A DNA stretch of 64,000 bases from an uncultured Desulfobacterales bacterium (GCA_937915545.1 CALGIJ010000001.1:62001-126000); one strand, 5' to 3'; shown: positions 25,978-35,614, counted from the first letter of the stretch. Program-made: numbers and translations. The notes: a model not told the origin generated them from the letters alone.

Positions 25978-27204
25978 TCAAGACCGCGGACTGAAAGGCC
26001 GGTAGAGAGGGTCGCCGACGAGGACCATCTGCCACGAGATGAACGGCAGGGAGAGCAGATACGCCTCGCCGAGAGTGAATTCCCCCTCCAGCAGCAGTCC
26101 AAAGAAAAGCTCCGGCAAGGGGAAGCCCTGCACGTAGGGCTCATAAACCGGCCCGATAGTGGCGGCGATTCCCTTCTCCAGCATCTTCAGGCACCACACC
26201 GAGCTCTGGCGATTGCGCAGGGTGTCGCATTCGGAACTGGCGATATGGTACCCGATACTGCCCTTGTTCCACGAGAAGGCATCGACATATCTTCCCAGGG
26301 AGTACCAGCCGGCATAGAGGGCGGTATCGGGGCAGGAGCCCGGAGCAAAAAGTGCACCGCCCTCATCTACAATGGTGGAGAGTCGGGAAGCGGCGGCATC
26401 GGCGGCACGGTGCAGGGAGAGGTCGTAGCGCGCATAGCCGCCGAGTCCCTTGCTCTCCGGCGGCCGGCGCCAGCGGGCATCGAAATATGCCTTGCCCTGC
26501 AGACCGTTTCTTTCCGCCTCCAGGCTGTCATCGATGATCCTGCGCGCGGTGGCGGCATCCGGCCCGTCGAGCCGACTCACCAGCACCACCTCATCCTTGG
26601 AGAGCAGCCCCTTCTGCCCCTGATAGCCGAGGAAGTACGGGTTGGCGAGCCATCCCTGCAAAGGGTACCCGCTCTTTTTGGCGAGAAAGAGCTCCGAGTC
26701 CACCGCGGCTCGCTGGTCATGGCGCAGCAGGGCGGCGATCTTCTCACGCAGTTCCGCCGCCCGGCTGGCTGCGGTTGCATCAGCACCCTCCTTGCCGGCC
26801 CGGGCCAGAGACTCCTGCTCGCGGCGATAGCCTTTGAGCAGATCGCTCTCTTCCCAGGTCGGAGCCGGGGCCTCGACCTTGAGCGGCACCCCGTACACCA
26901 GCACCACCGCCGCCAAACGCTTTCCCCCCGGATCGGCAAGCTTTGCCGCCACCTCCTTTTTCAGCACATAGTCGAACTCCTCCCTGGACATGGTTTCCTG
27001 CAGGGAGAGGGAGAGCACGAGCAGATTGTCTTCGGGGATGCCCCGCCCGGCGAGGTAGTGCAGTGCCACCTCGACACTGCCGGCCATGCGCTTGTTGGCA
27101 ACCACCAGGACCTCCTCAGGATCGAGGGCAAAGGCGGAGCGGGGCGCCAGCAGGAGCAAGGCTGCGGCAACGGTCAGTAGAAGAGGATGCCACGGGGATC
27201 TCAT
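25978..27204 (-). CDS. TIGR03790-family secreted protein
   Basis: A 408-residue exported protein with a signal peptide (LLLTVAAALLLLAPRSAFA). It has the TIGR03790 pattern: VLVVANKRMAGSVEVALHYLAGRGIPEDNLL, then REEFDYVLKKEV, and AAVVLVYGVPLKVEAPAP. Later regions keep VLVSRLDGPDAATARRIIDDSLEAE and AGWYSLGRYVDAF, followed by a segment around 330-400 rich in Gly and aromatic residues. The family is uncharacterised and common in deltaproteobacteria, sometimes with a C-terminal sorting signal; none is seen here. It is divergently arranged with the sigma-54 activator gene. Confidence 0.82.
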   Translation of the reverse strand: MRSPWHPLLLTVAAALLLLAPRSAFALDPEEVLVVANKRMAGSVEVALHYLAGRGIPEDNLLVLSLSLQETMSREEFDYVLKKEVAAKLADPGGKRLAAVVLVYGVPLKVEAPAPTWEESDLLKGYRREQESLARAGKEGADATAASRAAELREKIAALLRHDQRAAVDSELFLAKKSGYPLQGWLANPYFLGYQGQKGLLSKDEVVLVSRLDGPDAATARRIIDDSLEAERNGLQGKAYFDARWRRPPESKGLGGYARYDLSLHRAADAAASRLSTIVDEGGALFAPGSCPDTALYAGWYSLGRYVDAFSWNKGSIGYHIASSECDTLRNRQSSVWCLKMLEKGIAATIGPVYEPYVQGFPLPELFFGLLLEGEFTLGEAYLLSLPFISWQMVLVGDPLYRPFSPRS

Positions 27205-27362
27205 CTCGAGTTCTTCCGGAAAAGGAGGAGAAAGTTCAGAAAAGGGGATTTTTTCGCAAATCTGGAATTTTCAGTGCAATTTTTCTGAAGACATTATAAT
27301 AGTGCACAATTGCTCGCTGGGGAAAGGTTTTTCCGTCTGTCGATCACGGAGCTCGGGCTGCG

Positions 27363-28937
27363 ATGACGGCAAATGCTATGCCGGAAAACGTAAGGAAAGC
27401 AAATCTTCAGCATATTTTTGCGAAACGGCCGACCATGAATGCAGGACAGGGATCGATGATCGAAACGGAACACGATATCGAACGTGTGGTCCGCAACCAG
27501 AAGAACCTGGTCGACACCATTCCGGAAATGGTGCTGCTGGTCATGGGCTGCCACTGGGTGGAGTACATGAACCCCAGCGCAGTGAGTTTCTTCGGCGATC
27601 TCTGCCGCAAGAGCCTCGCAGGAGACTCCACGCGACAGGCCAGTGCCGACGCCCTGCTGAAAATCGTCGCCAATGTCCTCACCGACAAGCACCTCGGCAA
27701 GACCCTGGAAACCACCTTCCACGGCCACCACCTCGAGTACACCCTGGCCCCGTTCAACGGCTATCGTGGAGACACGCTCTACTGGTTCTTCATTCGCGAC
27801 CTCACCGACTACAAACGTCAGCTGGAGGAATTGTCCCGTTTTCACAACAGCATCGAGACCATCCTCTCCCACAAGATCAGCGAGCTCAAGGAGAGCGAGC
27901 GCACCCGTCAGAAGCTCGCCAGCGAACTCAATTCCCTCAAGGAGCACCTCAAGGAACAGCCGGCAGAAGGCAAGATGGTCGGCTCCAGCCGGGCCCTGAG
28001 CGAGCTGCGCGACATGGTCTTCCAGGTGGCCAAGTCCGACGCCACCATCCTCATTACCGGGGAATCGGGAACCGGCAAGGAACTGGTCGCCAACCTCATC
28101 CGCGAGAGCAGTAACCGCAGCAACAAGCCGTTCCTCAAGATCAACTGCAACACCATCAACGACAGCCTCCTCGAGAGCGATCTCTTCGGCCACGAGAAGG
28201 GAGCCTTCACCGGCGCCGACAGCAAGCGCAAAGGCAAGTTCGAGGTGGTCGACGGCGGCACCATCTTCCTCGACGAAATCGGCGACATCAGTCCACGCAT
28301 GCAGGCGGCCCTGCTGCGCGTCCTGCAAGACGGAGACATAATTCGGGTTGGCGGAAATACTCCGGTCAAAGTGGACGTCCGCGTCATCGCCGCCACCAAC
28401 CTCGACCTCGCCTCGATGGTGCAGAAGGGCACCTTCCGTCTCGATCTCTACTATCGCCTCAATATCATCAACATCTCTATTCCACCCTTACGCGAGCGTA
28501 AGGAAGATATCGTCGACCTCACCACCCACTTCATCCGTAAGTATAGGCAAGCATTCAAGAAAGACATTAATTTCCTCCCCCAGTCGATACTCGACCGTCT
28601 TCTCCAGCACGACTGGCCCGGCAACGTCCGCGAACTGGAGAACGTCATCCAGCGGGCGGTGCTGATGGCCAAGAACAATATCATCACCGAAAACGAGCTG
28701 TTCTTCGATAATCAGCCTGGGGGCAAGGACAACGGACAGCACAAGAACTACCTGCAGTACCTTGAAGGACGCGGCCTCAAGGACTTGGTGGCCGACTTCG
28801 AAAAGGATATTATCCTTTATACGCTGGAGCAAAATCACGGCAACGTGCCGGAGGCCGTGAAACAGCTGGATATCGGCAAAACTGCGCTCTATGATAAGAT
28901 GAAGCGCTATAGTATCTCGCCGAAATCCCTTAAATGA
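27363..28937 (+). CDS. Sigma-54-dependent transcriptional activator with N-terminal PAS domain
   Basis: A 524-residue enhancer-binding protein. Residues about 45-145 look like a PAS sensor (LVDTIPEMVLLVMGCHWVEYMNPSA), followed by a coiled-coil linker near 155-195. The AAA+ domain has Walker A GESGTGKE near 233, the sigma-54 contact loop GAFTGA near 280 and Walker B GGTIFLDEIGDI near 300. A Fis-type helix-turn-helix closes the protein (NVPEAVKQLDIGKTALYDKMKRY). There is no receiver domain, so the PAS domain is the probable input. The start is uncertain; ATGs at 27378 and 27435 also fit. The PilZ gene follows by about 90 bases. Confidence 0.92.
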   Translation: MTANAMPENVRKANLQHIFAKRPTMNAGQGSMIETEHDIERVVRNQKNLVDTIPEMVLLVMGCHWVEYMNPSAVSFFGDLCRKSLAGDSTRQASADALLKIVANVLTDKHLGKTLETTFHGHHLEYTLAPFNGYRGDTLYWFFIRDLTDYKRQLEELSRFHNSIETILSHKISELKESERTRQKLASELNSLKEHLKEQPAEGKMVGSSRALSELRDMVFQVAKSDATILITGESGTGKELVANLIRESSNRSNKPFLKINCNTINDSLLESDLFGHEKGAFTGADSKRKGKFEVVDGGTIFLDEIGDISPRMQAALLRVLQDGDIIRVGGNTPVKVDVRVIAATNLDLASMVQKGTFRLDLYYRLNIINISIPPLRERKEDIVDLTTHFIRKYRQAFKKDINFLPQSILDRLLQHDWPGNVRELENVIQRAVLMAKNNIITENELFFDNQPGGKDNGQHKNYLQYLEGRGLKDLVADFEKDIILYTLEQNHGNVPEAVKQLDIGKTALYDKMKRYSISPKSLK

Positions 28938-29025
28938 ATTTGTTTTTTCGGCATTACAATTGCATGCCAATAAAAAAGACAACAGCTGAATATTACCCTG
29001 GTTTTTGTCCACTACGGCAAAGAAT

Positions 29026-29583
29026 ATGGCCAGCTCACTGAGCACCTCACGACGGCATTGCCCTTTCTGGTCGGAAACCAAGAAGGAATGCCGCCTCTGT
29101 CAAGGCGGGTTGTTCATCCCTCTGGATGATCATATCGAGGCATACTGCATCACCACGGCGTACCCGCAGTGCCTGCAATACAGTTTTTATCAGGAGCAGC
29201 AACCGGCAGCAAGCGAGTTTCAGCTCGAACAGGAACGAAACCGCCGCCGCTTTCCCCGTGTTGAGGCCAGCTATAAAATTACCCTGGTACGCATGGTCAC
29301 CAGCGGCACCGTAGCCTCCCACCTTTCCACTTTTGCGGAAACACTTGACCTGAGTTGCGGAGGAATGCGCCTCGCCACCAGCAAACCTCTCAGTGACGAG
29401 GCGTTGGTCACCTTCTCCTTCGACCCCACGTTCCCCCTGGAACTGCAGGAGTCGAGCGGACAGGTGATGTGGTGCAACAAGGAGATCGACCACCCTGGCT
29501 ATCAGGCCGGCATCGCCTTTCAGGACGAGCAGGCAAGAGAAGCGATGGCCAACTACCTCGATCTGCGTCTGCGCGGTCGCTGA
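29026..29583 (+). CDS. PilZ-domain protein with cysteine-rich N-terminus
   Basis: A 185-residue protein. The first 50 residues hold a cysteine set (CPFW...CRLCQGG...YC...QC) that could bind zinc or an Fe-S cluster. From about residue 80 the PilZ domain follows: RRRFPRVEASYKI supplies the RxxxR c-di-GMP-binding motif and DLSCGGMRL the D/NxSxxG motif, with a final GIAFQD strand. Alternative TTG start at 29005. It sits directly after the sigma-54 activator gene, so it may be cotranscribed. It likely acts as a c-di-GMP receptor, perhaps acting on motility or pili. Confidence 0.85.
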   Translation: MASSLSTSRRHCPFWSETKKECRLCQGGLFIPLDDHIEAYCITTAYPQCLQYSFYQEQQPAASEFQLEQERNRRRFPRVEASYKITLVRMVTSGTVASHLSTFAETLDLSCGGMRLATSKPLSDEALVTFSFDPTFPLELQESSGQVMWCNKEIDHPGYQAGIAFQDEQAREAMANYLDLRLRGR

Positions 29584-29861
29584 TCGAAAGCCGGCTTGAC
29601 CCGTCCCCGGGACCTTGCCATCCCTGCCACGCCTCCATCAGGAACGCCGGCATCGCAGCAGCACGTTTGAACGTCCCCAAACCGTTGTCTCTTTCCGGTC
29701 GCACACGCCCCCATCCACACTCCCCGAACCTCCATCGCCGCAGCCCAATGTTCGGCCGACCTCTCCGCCACCTTGACCGTTTCCTTTCTTGGCACCTCCT
29801 TGCTCTCCGCATAGTCCGTTGCCGGGGCCATTGATCCGCCCACGGCCTTCCCTTGGTTCTG

Positions 29862-31439
29862 CTATGCGCCTTGTGTATCGGTGCTCGGCCCATTGCGAAC
29901 GGCCCGCGCCGCCAATACGATAACCGCCAGCACCGGGATGCCCACCAGGGCGGTGAGGAGGAAGAACCGTTCGTAGCCAAGGTGGGTGACCATCGTTCCC
30001 GAGTAGCCCCCCACCACTTTGGGCAGGAGCGTCATCAACGAGCTGAAGACAGCGTACTGTACCGCCGTAAAAGAGATATTGGTGAGGCTCGACAAAAAGG
30101 CGACAAAGGCGGTGGCGGCGATACCGGCGCTGAGGTTATCGGCACCGATGACCAGGGTAAGCAGGGTGATGCTGGCATCGCCACCGGCGAGGAGCATGAA
30201 GAGCAGATTGGTCGCCGCGGAGAGGAAGGCCCCGAGGAAGAGAATTTTGTCGATGCCGAAACGCAGGGTCAGCAGTCCGCCGAGAAAACCCCCGGCCAGG
30301 GTCATGCCCAGGCCGAAGGATTTGGTGATACCGGCGATGGCACTCTTGCTGAAGCCCATATCGAGATAGAAGACATTTGAGACTACGCCGAGGATGATAT
30401 CCGACAGGCGATAGCAGCCGATGAGCAGCAACAGCAACAATGCGGTGCGCAGACCGTAACGGCTGAAAAAATCCTGCAGTGGTTCATAATACGCGGCCAG
30501 GGCCATCTTCCGGTCGGCCAGGCCCAGCCTGGTGGCGGCCGCCACCACCACCACACCAACGGCGAGCGCGGCAGCAAACCGTCCGGCTTCGAAGAAAAAC
30601 GCCCCGGCATTGCCGCTATCTCCCGCCAGCGCGGGAAAATATTTGCCCGCCTCAGCGATCCCGGCCCCGGCATAGAAGAAGGTCAGCGCGAAACCGGCCA
30701 TAGCGAGGAGAAGCACCGCCAGGAGACGACCGTAGGCCCCAGCGGGGTGATGAGCGGCCCGCCCCTGGCCCCGTTCCGGCTCGGCGACCGCGAGGGTAGT
30801 CACCACCCCGATGACCATCAGGGCCGCCATGACCATATAGGTAGTGCGCCAGGCCGCATAAGAATATCCGTCTCCCGCGCCAAGCATATCGGCGAGAAAG
30901 AGCGACCCGGCCCCGGCCACCAGCATACCGAGACGATAGCCGGCGATATACATGGAGGAAAGCAGGGCCTGAACCTCCTCGGCGGCGCACTCGATGCGAT
31001 AGGCGTCGATGACCACATCCTGGCTGGCCGAGGAGAAGCCGAGCAGCACCGCGGCCAGCGCCATCAGGGTAAGCTGGCCCTGCTCCCCGGCAGGGTTGAC
31101 TGCGGCCATGGCGAGGATCGCCACGATAACGGCGGCCTGGGTGAGCAGGAGCCAGGAACGGCGCCGCCCCATCCTCGCCGTCAGCCATGGCAGGGGCATC
31201 AGATCGATGAGCGGCGCCCACAGGAACTTGAAAGAGTAGCCGAGGGCTGCCCAGCTGAAGAAGGTCACCGCGGCACGATCGACGCCGGCCTCGCGGAGCC
31301 AAACTGAAAGGGTCGAGAATATGAGCAGGATCGGTATCCCCGCGGCAAAACCAAGAAAAAGCATGGCCACCGCCTGGGGCATGAGCCAGGCCCCGAGGGT
31401 CTCCCGCCAGGACTTCCCGGCCTTTGCCACGCGACGCAT
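29862..31439 (-). CDS. AmpG-like major facilitator permease
   Basis: A 525-residue inner membrane protein with 12-14 hydrophobic segments. The N-terminus carries the AmpG pattern (AMLFLGFAAGIPILLIFSTLSVWLREAGVD, then GYSFKFLWAPLIDLMPLP and RMGRRRSWLLLTQ), and a later segment reads GFSSASQDVVIDAYRIE. AmpG proteins import anhydromuropeptides for cell-wall recycling; some relatives carry other solutes. The region 29584-29861 downstream shows nothing I can support. It is divergent from cysS across about 200 bases. Confidence 0.87.
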   Translation of the reverse strand: MRRVAKAGKSWRETLGAWLMPQAVAMLFLGFAAGIPILLIFSTLSVWLREAGVDRAAVTFFSWAALGYSFKFLWAPLIDLMPLPWLTARMGRRRSWLLLTQAAVIVAILAMAAVNPAGEQGQLTLMALAAVLLGFSSASQDVVIDAYRIECAAEEVQALLSSMYIAGYRLGMLVAGAGSLFLADMLGAGDGYSYAAWRTTYMVMAALMVIGVVTTLAVAEPERGQGRAAHHPAGAYGRLLAVLLLAMAGFALTFFYAGAGIAEAGKYFPALAGDSGNAGAFFFEAGRFAAALAVGVVVVAAATRLGLADRKMALAAYYEPLQDFFSRYGLRTALLLLLLIGCYRLSDIILGVVSNVFYLDMGFSKSAIAGITKSFGLGMTLAGGFLGGLLTLRFGIDKILFLGAFLSAATNLLFMLLAGGDASITLLTLVIGADNLSAGIAATAFVAFLSSLTNISFTAVQYAVFSSLMTLLPKVVGGYSGTMVTHLGYERFFLLTALVGIPVLAVIVLAARAVRNGPSTDTQGA

Positions 31440-31641
31440 TGTTGTCTTTCCCTCTTGTCGAGATTATGATACTCTACACTACTGTAACGGCACTCCCGAC
31501 AGCCCGACGAGGCTGTCAGGCAGCATTCGCGGCAGGGTCGAGCCCCCGCGTCACGGAAGAGTTTCTGCAGGAGCGGCGCAGAAAACTGTTCCCCAGGTAC
31601 TAATCCAAGAATATCGAACTGTCCACAGCAGTTGCGAAAAA

Positions 31642-33117
31642 ATGACCATACGACTCTATAACACCCTGTCCGGCAAGAAGGAAGTGCTGCAGCCCATCGA
31701 AGAGGGCCACGTCAAGCTCTATGTGTGCGGCATCACCTCCTACGATTACTGCCATATCGGCCACGCCCGCTCGGCCCTGGCCTTCGATATGATTGTCCGC
31801 TATCTTCGCTACCGTGGCTACAAGGTGACCTTCGTCAGGAATTTCACCGATATCGACGACAAGATCATCGCCCGCGCCGAAGAGCAGAAGACTTCATCCG
31901 AAGAACTGGCCGGCAGGTTCATCAACGAGTTCTACACCGACATGAACGCCCTGGGTATCGTCCACCCCGATATCGAACCCAAGGCCACCGAACATATCGC
32001 CGAGATGATCGACCTCATCGGCCAGCTCATCGCCCAGGGCAAGGCCTATCCGGCGGGAGGAGATGTCTACTACGTGGTCGACAGCTTTCCCCAGTACGGC
32101 AAGCTTTCCAAACGCAATATCGAGGAGATGCAGGCCGGAGCGCGTATCTCGGTCAACGAACAGAAGCACCACCCCATGGACTTCGTGCTGTGGAAAGGTT
32201 CCAAGCCCGGCGAACCCACCTGGGACAGCCCCTGGGGGCCGGGGAGGCCGGGATGGCATATCGAATGCTCGGCGATGAGTCGCAAGTACCTCGGCGAGAC
32301 CTTCGATATCCACGGCGGCGGCCAGGATCTCATCTTCCCCCACCACGAGAACGAGATCGCCCAGAGCGAGGGCGCCAACCACAAGCCCCTGGCGAACTAC
32401 TGGATCCACCACGGCTTCGTCACCATCCGTGACGAGAAAATGTCGAAATCACTGGGCAACTTCCTGACCATCCGCGATATCCTCGGCCACTATCATCCAG
32501 AGGTGCTGCGCTTCTTCATCTTCTCCACCCATTACCGCAACCCGCTCGATTTCTCCGAATCGGCGATGCAGGACGCCACCGCCGGCCTCGAACGGCTCTA
32601 CGAGTGTGTGGCCGCCATCGACTCCCTGACCCTGGCGGAAGCACGCGATGACCAGGCGGCGGTCATCACCGTTGAGGAACGGACCCAGCTCGCCGCCGTC
32701 GAAGGCCGCTTCCAGCAGGCCATGGACAACGATTTCAATACCGCCCAGGCCCAGGGCGTCTTTTTCGAGGCGGTCAAGCAGCTCAACCGCCTGCGTCGCA
32801 AGCTCGGGCCAACTCCTTGCCGCGCCGACGTTCTCCTCCTTCAGGACAGCGTCGCCACTCTCAAGGGGCTGGCCTCGATCATGGGTCTGCTGCAAGTGGA
32901 CGCGAGGAGTTATCTCGCCGAGAAAAAAGCCCGGCTGGCTGCCCAGTGCGATATCGACGTGGCCACCATCGAGGGGCTTATCGCCGAACGATACCGCTGC
33001 CGCCAGAATAAAGACTGGGCGAGGGGCGACGCCATCAGGGATCAGCTTCTCGCCAAAAACATCGAGTTGATGGATGGGCCGGACGGCACCACCTGGTCGG
33101 TGAAGAGCGGTACGTAG
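31642..33117 (+). CDS. cysS: Cysteinyl-tRNA synthetase
   Basis: A 491-residue class I synthetase that charges tRNA-Cys. Zinc ligands begin with Cys29 (VKLYVCGITSYDYCHIGHARS), with the HIGH motif at about 38-41 and the KMSKS motif in DEKMSKSLGNF. The CSAMSRKYLG and GGGQDLIFPHHENEIAQSE segments are characteristic. The ATG at 31642 is chosen because the protein aligns with the family from there; a longer in-frame extension upstream has no similarity and overlaps the AmpG-like gene. Confidence 0.97.
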   Translation: MTIRLYNTLSGKKEVLQPIEEGHVKLYVCGITSYDYCHIGHARSALAFDMIVRYLRYRGYKVTFVRNFTDIDDKIIARAEEQKTSSEELAGRFINEFYTDMNALGIVHPDIEPKATEHIAEMIDLIGQLIAQGKAYPAGGDVYYVVDSFPQYGKLSKRNIEEMQAGARISVNEQKHHPMDFVLWKGSKPGEPTWDSPWGPGRPGWHIECSAMSRKYLGETFDIHGGGQDLIFPHHENEIAQSEGANHKPLANYWIHHGFVTIRDEKMSKSLGNFLTIRDILGHYHPEVLRFFIFSTHYRNPLDFSESAMQDATAGLERLYECVAAIDSLTLAEARDDQAAVITVEERTQLAAVEGRFQQAMDNDFNTAQAQGVFFEAVKQLNRLRRKLGPTPCRADVLLLQDSVATLKGLASIMGLLQVDARSYLAEKKARLAAQCDIDVATIEGLIAERYRCRQNKDWARGDAIRDQLLAKNIELMDGPDGTTWSVKSGT

Positions 33118-33142
33118 GGCTCGAGGGCTCGACGACCTGAAC

Positions 33143-33162
33143 CTGCCGGCGAGCGCCGGCAG
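33143..33162 (+). other. GC-rich stem-loop after cysS
   Basis: CTGCCGGC at 33143-33150 pairs with GCCGGCAG at 33155-33162 around a tight loop. No T tract follows, so it is not a classical intrinsic terminator; it may stabilise the 3' end of the cysS message. Confidence 0.4.
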
Positions 33163-33242
33163 CCTCTGCAGACACCCGCCAGCCCCGGACCAGCCAGCAC
33201 CCCGGTCCCCTCCTTTCACCAGCCACACCCAGGAGGTGCACC

Positions 33243-34046
33243 ATGAGACATCCGGCGGTCGCCGACCGTTTCTATCCTGGTTCTTCACGGACCCTCAGCC
33301 AGGCGATGCAGGAACTCCTCCCGCAAAGCTCACTTGCCACGCGGCAGCCCGCCCTGGCGGTAGCCGTGCCCCATGCCGGGTACGTCTACTCGGGCGGCCT
33401 CGCGGGGGAGACCCTCGCCAGGGTGATCATCCCCGAGACGGTGCTGCTCATCGGCCCCAACCATCGCGGCCAGGGCAGCGCGGTGGCCCTCTCCGGCGAC
33501 AGCTGGATGATGCCCTTCGGCCCGGTGCCCTGCAACGAGGAACTGTGCCGTGACCTCACCGCCCGTTCGCGCCACTTCCGTGTCGACGAATCGGCGCACC
33601 GCTACGAGCACTCCATCGAAGTGCAGCTGCCCTTTTTACAGATGCTGCAGAAGCGTCTGCGCATCGTGCCGCTGGTCTTGTCGCAGATCTCCTACCCCCT
33701 GTGCGAGGAACTGGCCACGGCCATCGCACAGGCCATCGAGGCCCACGACGGCGAAGTGCTCATCGTCGCCTCCACCGACATGAACCACTACGATTCCCGC
33801 GAAAACACCGAGAAGAAAGACCGCATGGCCCTGCGCTGCATCGAATTGTTCAACCCCTACGAGCTCTACCATACGGTACGCGACAACCGCATCTCGATGT
33901 GCGGCGTCATCGGGGTAGTCATCGCCATGCTCGCCGCCAAGAAACTGGGAGGCGGCACGGCCACCCTGGTGGGCTATACCGACTCCGGTCATATCTCCGG
34001 CGACACCGCCCAGGTGGTCGGTTACGCCGGGGTGATCATCAACTGA
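33243..34046 (+). CDS. amrB: Memo-like protein (AmmeMemoRadiSam system protein B)
   Basis: A 267-residue Memo-family protein. It shows the expected metal/active-site pattern: VPHAGYVYSGGLAGE near the start, LLIGPNHRGQG, RYEHSIEVQLPFLQ, STDMNHYDSRENTEKKD and the CGVIGVVIAMLAAKKLG segment near the end. The fold resembles non-haem-iron dioxygenases, but the bacterial role is not established; it usually travels with an AMMECR1 protein and a radical SAM enzyme. Those partners are not adjacent here. An AGGAGG ribosome site lies just upstream. Confidence 0.9.
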   Translation: MRHPAVADRFYPGSSRTLSQAMQELLPQSSLATRQPALAVAVPHAGYVYSGGLAGETLARVIIPETVLLIGPNHRGQGSAVALSGDSWMMPFGPVPCNEELCRDLTARSRHFRVDESAHRYEHSIEVQLPFLQMLQKRLRIVPLVLSQISYPLCEELATAIAQAIEAHDGEVLIVASTDMNHYDSRENTEKKDRMALRCIELFNPYELYHTVRDNRISMCGVIGVVIAMLAAKKLGGGTATLVGYTDSGHISGDTAQVVGYAGVIIN

Positions 34047-34053
34047 AATTGGC

Positions 34054-34082
34054 TTGACAGTTACCGGGAAATCCTTTATACA
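34054..34082 (+). promoter_or_regulatory. Sigma-70 promoter for tRNA-Gln
   Basis: Perfect -35 TTGACA at 34054-34059, a 17-base spacer, and -10 TATACA at 34077-34082. It ends 22 bases before the tRNA gene, right for a tRNA start. Confidence 0.8.
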
Positions 34083-34104
34083 CTCGCCACACTCGCTGTA
34101 ACAC

Positions 34105-34178
34105 TGGGGGGTGGTTTAATGGTAAAACGGCGGACTCTGACTCCGCTTATCGGGGTTCGAATCCCTGCCCCCCAGCCA
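34105..34178 (+). tRNA. tRNA-Gln (anticodon CTG)
   Basis: A cloverleaf can be drawn by eye. The acceptor arms are TGGGGGG (34105-34111) and CCCCCCA (34168-34174). The anticodon stem GCGGA/TCCGC encloses loop CTCTGAC with anticodon CTG. The T arm has the standard TTCGAAT loop. Discriminator G is at 34175 and CCA is encoded at 34176-34178. Confidence 0.93.
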
Positions 34179-34185
34179 GGATAGC

Positions 34186-34220
34186 AAAGGGCTTACGAGA
34201 AATCGTAGGCCCTTTTTGTT
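34186..34220 (+). terminator. Intrinsic terminator of tRNA-Gln
   Basis: Arms 34186-34198 and 34203-34215 pair over 13 bases with one G-T wobble around a four-base loop, then a T-rich run (TTTTTGTTTTT). It ends only a few bases from the stop of the convergent PaaK-like gene. Confidence 0.8.
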
Positions 34221-34222
34221 TT

Positions 34223-35614
34223 TCAGCTGTTTCTCAATTTCCGTTCATAATCGAGTTCCATAGAATAGGGAAACGCTGCATAGGGGTAAATTTTGAGCTG
34301 AAACGGGGCTGGAACATATTTTTCTATGGCCCTGCGGAATATTGCCTCAGAGGCTGAGGTTTCGGCGACCCCTTTACGCAACTGCACTTCTATCATCCCC
34401 TCGGCCGCCTGCGCTGCTACGGCTGCAACGCGAAAGCATCCGGTGGTCAAGGCGGCAGCCTCGAAATCCTCGTACATTCCGTGTTTGACAGCTTGAGGAG
34501 TGATGCCAATCGCGCCCCTCGGCATAAGGTTCGTCTTTCTTCCTCCAATCGCTACCAACGGCAGCTTGAGCTCCGGACAAAGCTGGCCATACCCACAATC
34601 CCTAAGGATTGTTTGAATCTCCTCATAGGAATAGATGCGAGCGACATCTCCGACGTTGTAGCGCAGAAGCGGGATCAGCAATGATTCACTCAGCATCGAA
34701 ATAACCAGTTCCGGCATGCCATCACCGCGATTGATAACCTCAAGGAAGGTGCGATGCGGATAATAATGAAAGAGCGTTGGCTGAACGTCACACCCCTCGC
34801 CATAGAGGGCATAGCGCAATCGCGTGTCTCGCAACACCGCTCGTTGGATACGGATAGAATCCCGTGATTCATGAAAGAGATTCAAATCGAGCTCGGCAAC
34901 ACCCATTGTCCCGCCAATCAGGCCTCGATCCATTGTCTCCCAGTCGGTGCCGAGGATATCTCCGAGATAGCTGCGATAGGTCTCGGGCATCCAGTCGCCC
35001 CCGGTAATAAGGTGAATATTTTTATCCTTCCAGGCTATGCCCTGGGCAATCCCCTCTTCGAAGTAAATTTTTAAAAAATGAGGGTCGCCTATGATGACCA
35101 CCTGGTCGAATTCTTGATAAAACTTTTTGTAAATCGCCAATGCCATGTCCCAGCGCACGCTCGTGTCGGCAGTCGGTAGAGATGTCGGCACCCTGACCCC
35201 CATTGACAACCCGTTAATGAACAGGGTGTTCTTGGTTGCCGTTGCGAACATATAGTCGAGCGCTGCATCGATGCCCTGTACGGTCTCGCCATAGTTTTCT
35301 TCGGAGGTGACGCCAAAGGAATACACCCCCGAAAAACCGGAACTTGACATGACGCTTCTGATACGCCCCCAGTTGCCATCAAGACAGAGCTCTTTTATAG
35401 AGAACCGAGGAAATATTGACTCTTTATTGATGATAGGAACACAATCCTTGAATGCTGCGATGGAATCAACTCGATCAGATACGCACCCGGCTTCTTCGAG
35501 TATTTTCTTATACGCGGGTACTCTTGCCGCGGCACGTTTAAACGCCTTCAGCAACATTTCCTCGCCAGCTGCGACAATATCCCCTGGAGATACCACCTTC
35601 AACATATCAAGCAT
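34223..35614 (-). CDS. PaaK-like adenylate-forming enzyme (phenylacetate-CoA ligase family)
   Basis: A 463-residue protein of the phenylacetate-CoA ligase/CapK-like branch of adenylate-forming enzymes. Recognisable parts are RVPAYKKILEEAG near 30, the phosphate-loop-like SSSGFSGVYSFG near 110 (replacing the usual SSGTTG), GGDWMPETYRSYLGDILG, and LLRYNVGDVARIYSYEE with the ribose-binding Asp. The C-terminal domain is short (IGGRKTNLMPRGAIGITPQAVKHGM onward). Such enzymes activate carboxylates as acyl-AMP/CoA. It lies 118 bases downstream of an N-acyltransferase on the same strand, in a lower-GC patch, so it may supply the acyl group. Confidence 0.78.
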   Translation of the reverse strand: MLDMLKVVSPGDIVAAGEEMLLKAFKRAAARVPAYKKILEEAGCVSDRVDSIAAFKDCVPIINKESIFPRFSIKELCLDGNWGRIRSVMSSSGFSGVYSFGVTSEENYGETVQGIDAALDYMFATATKNTLFINGLSMGVRVPTSLPTADTSVRWDMALAIYKKFYQEFDQVVIIGDPHFLKIYFEEGIAQGIAWKDKNIHLITGGDWMPETYRSYLGDILGTDWETMDRGLIGGTMGVAELDLNLFHESRDSIRIQRAVLRDTRLRYALYGEGCDVQPTLFHYYPHRTFLEVINRGDGMPELVISMLSESLLIPLLRYNVGDVARIYSYEEIQTILRDCGYGQLCPELKLPLVAIGGRKTNLMPRGAIGITPQAVKHGMYEDFEAAALTTGCFRVAAVAAQAAEGMIEVQLRKGVAETSASEAIFRRAIEKYVPAPFQLKIYPYAAFPYSMELDYERKLRNS

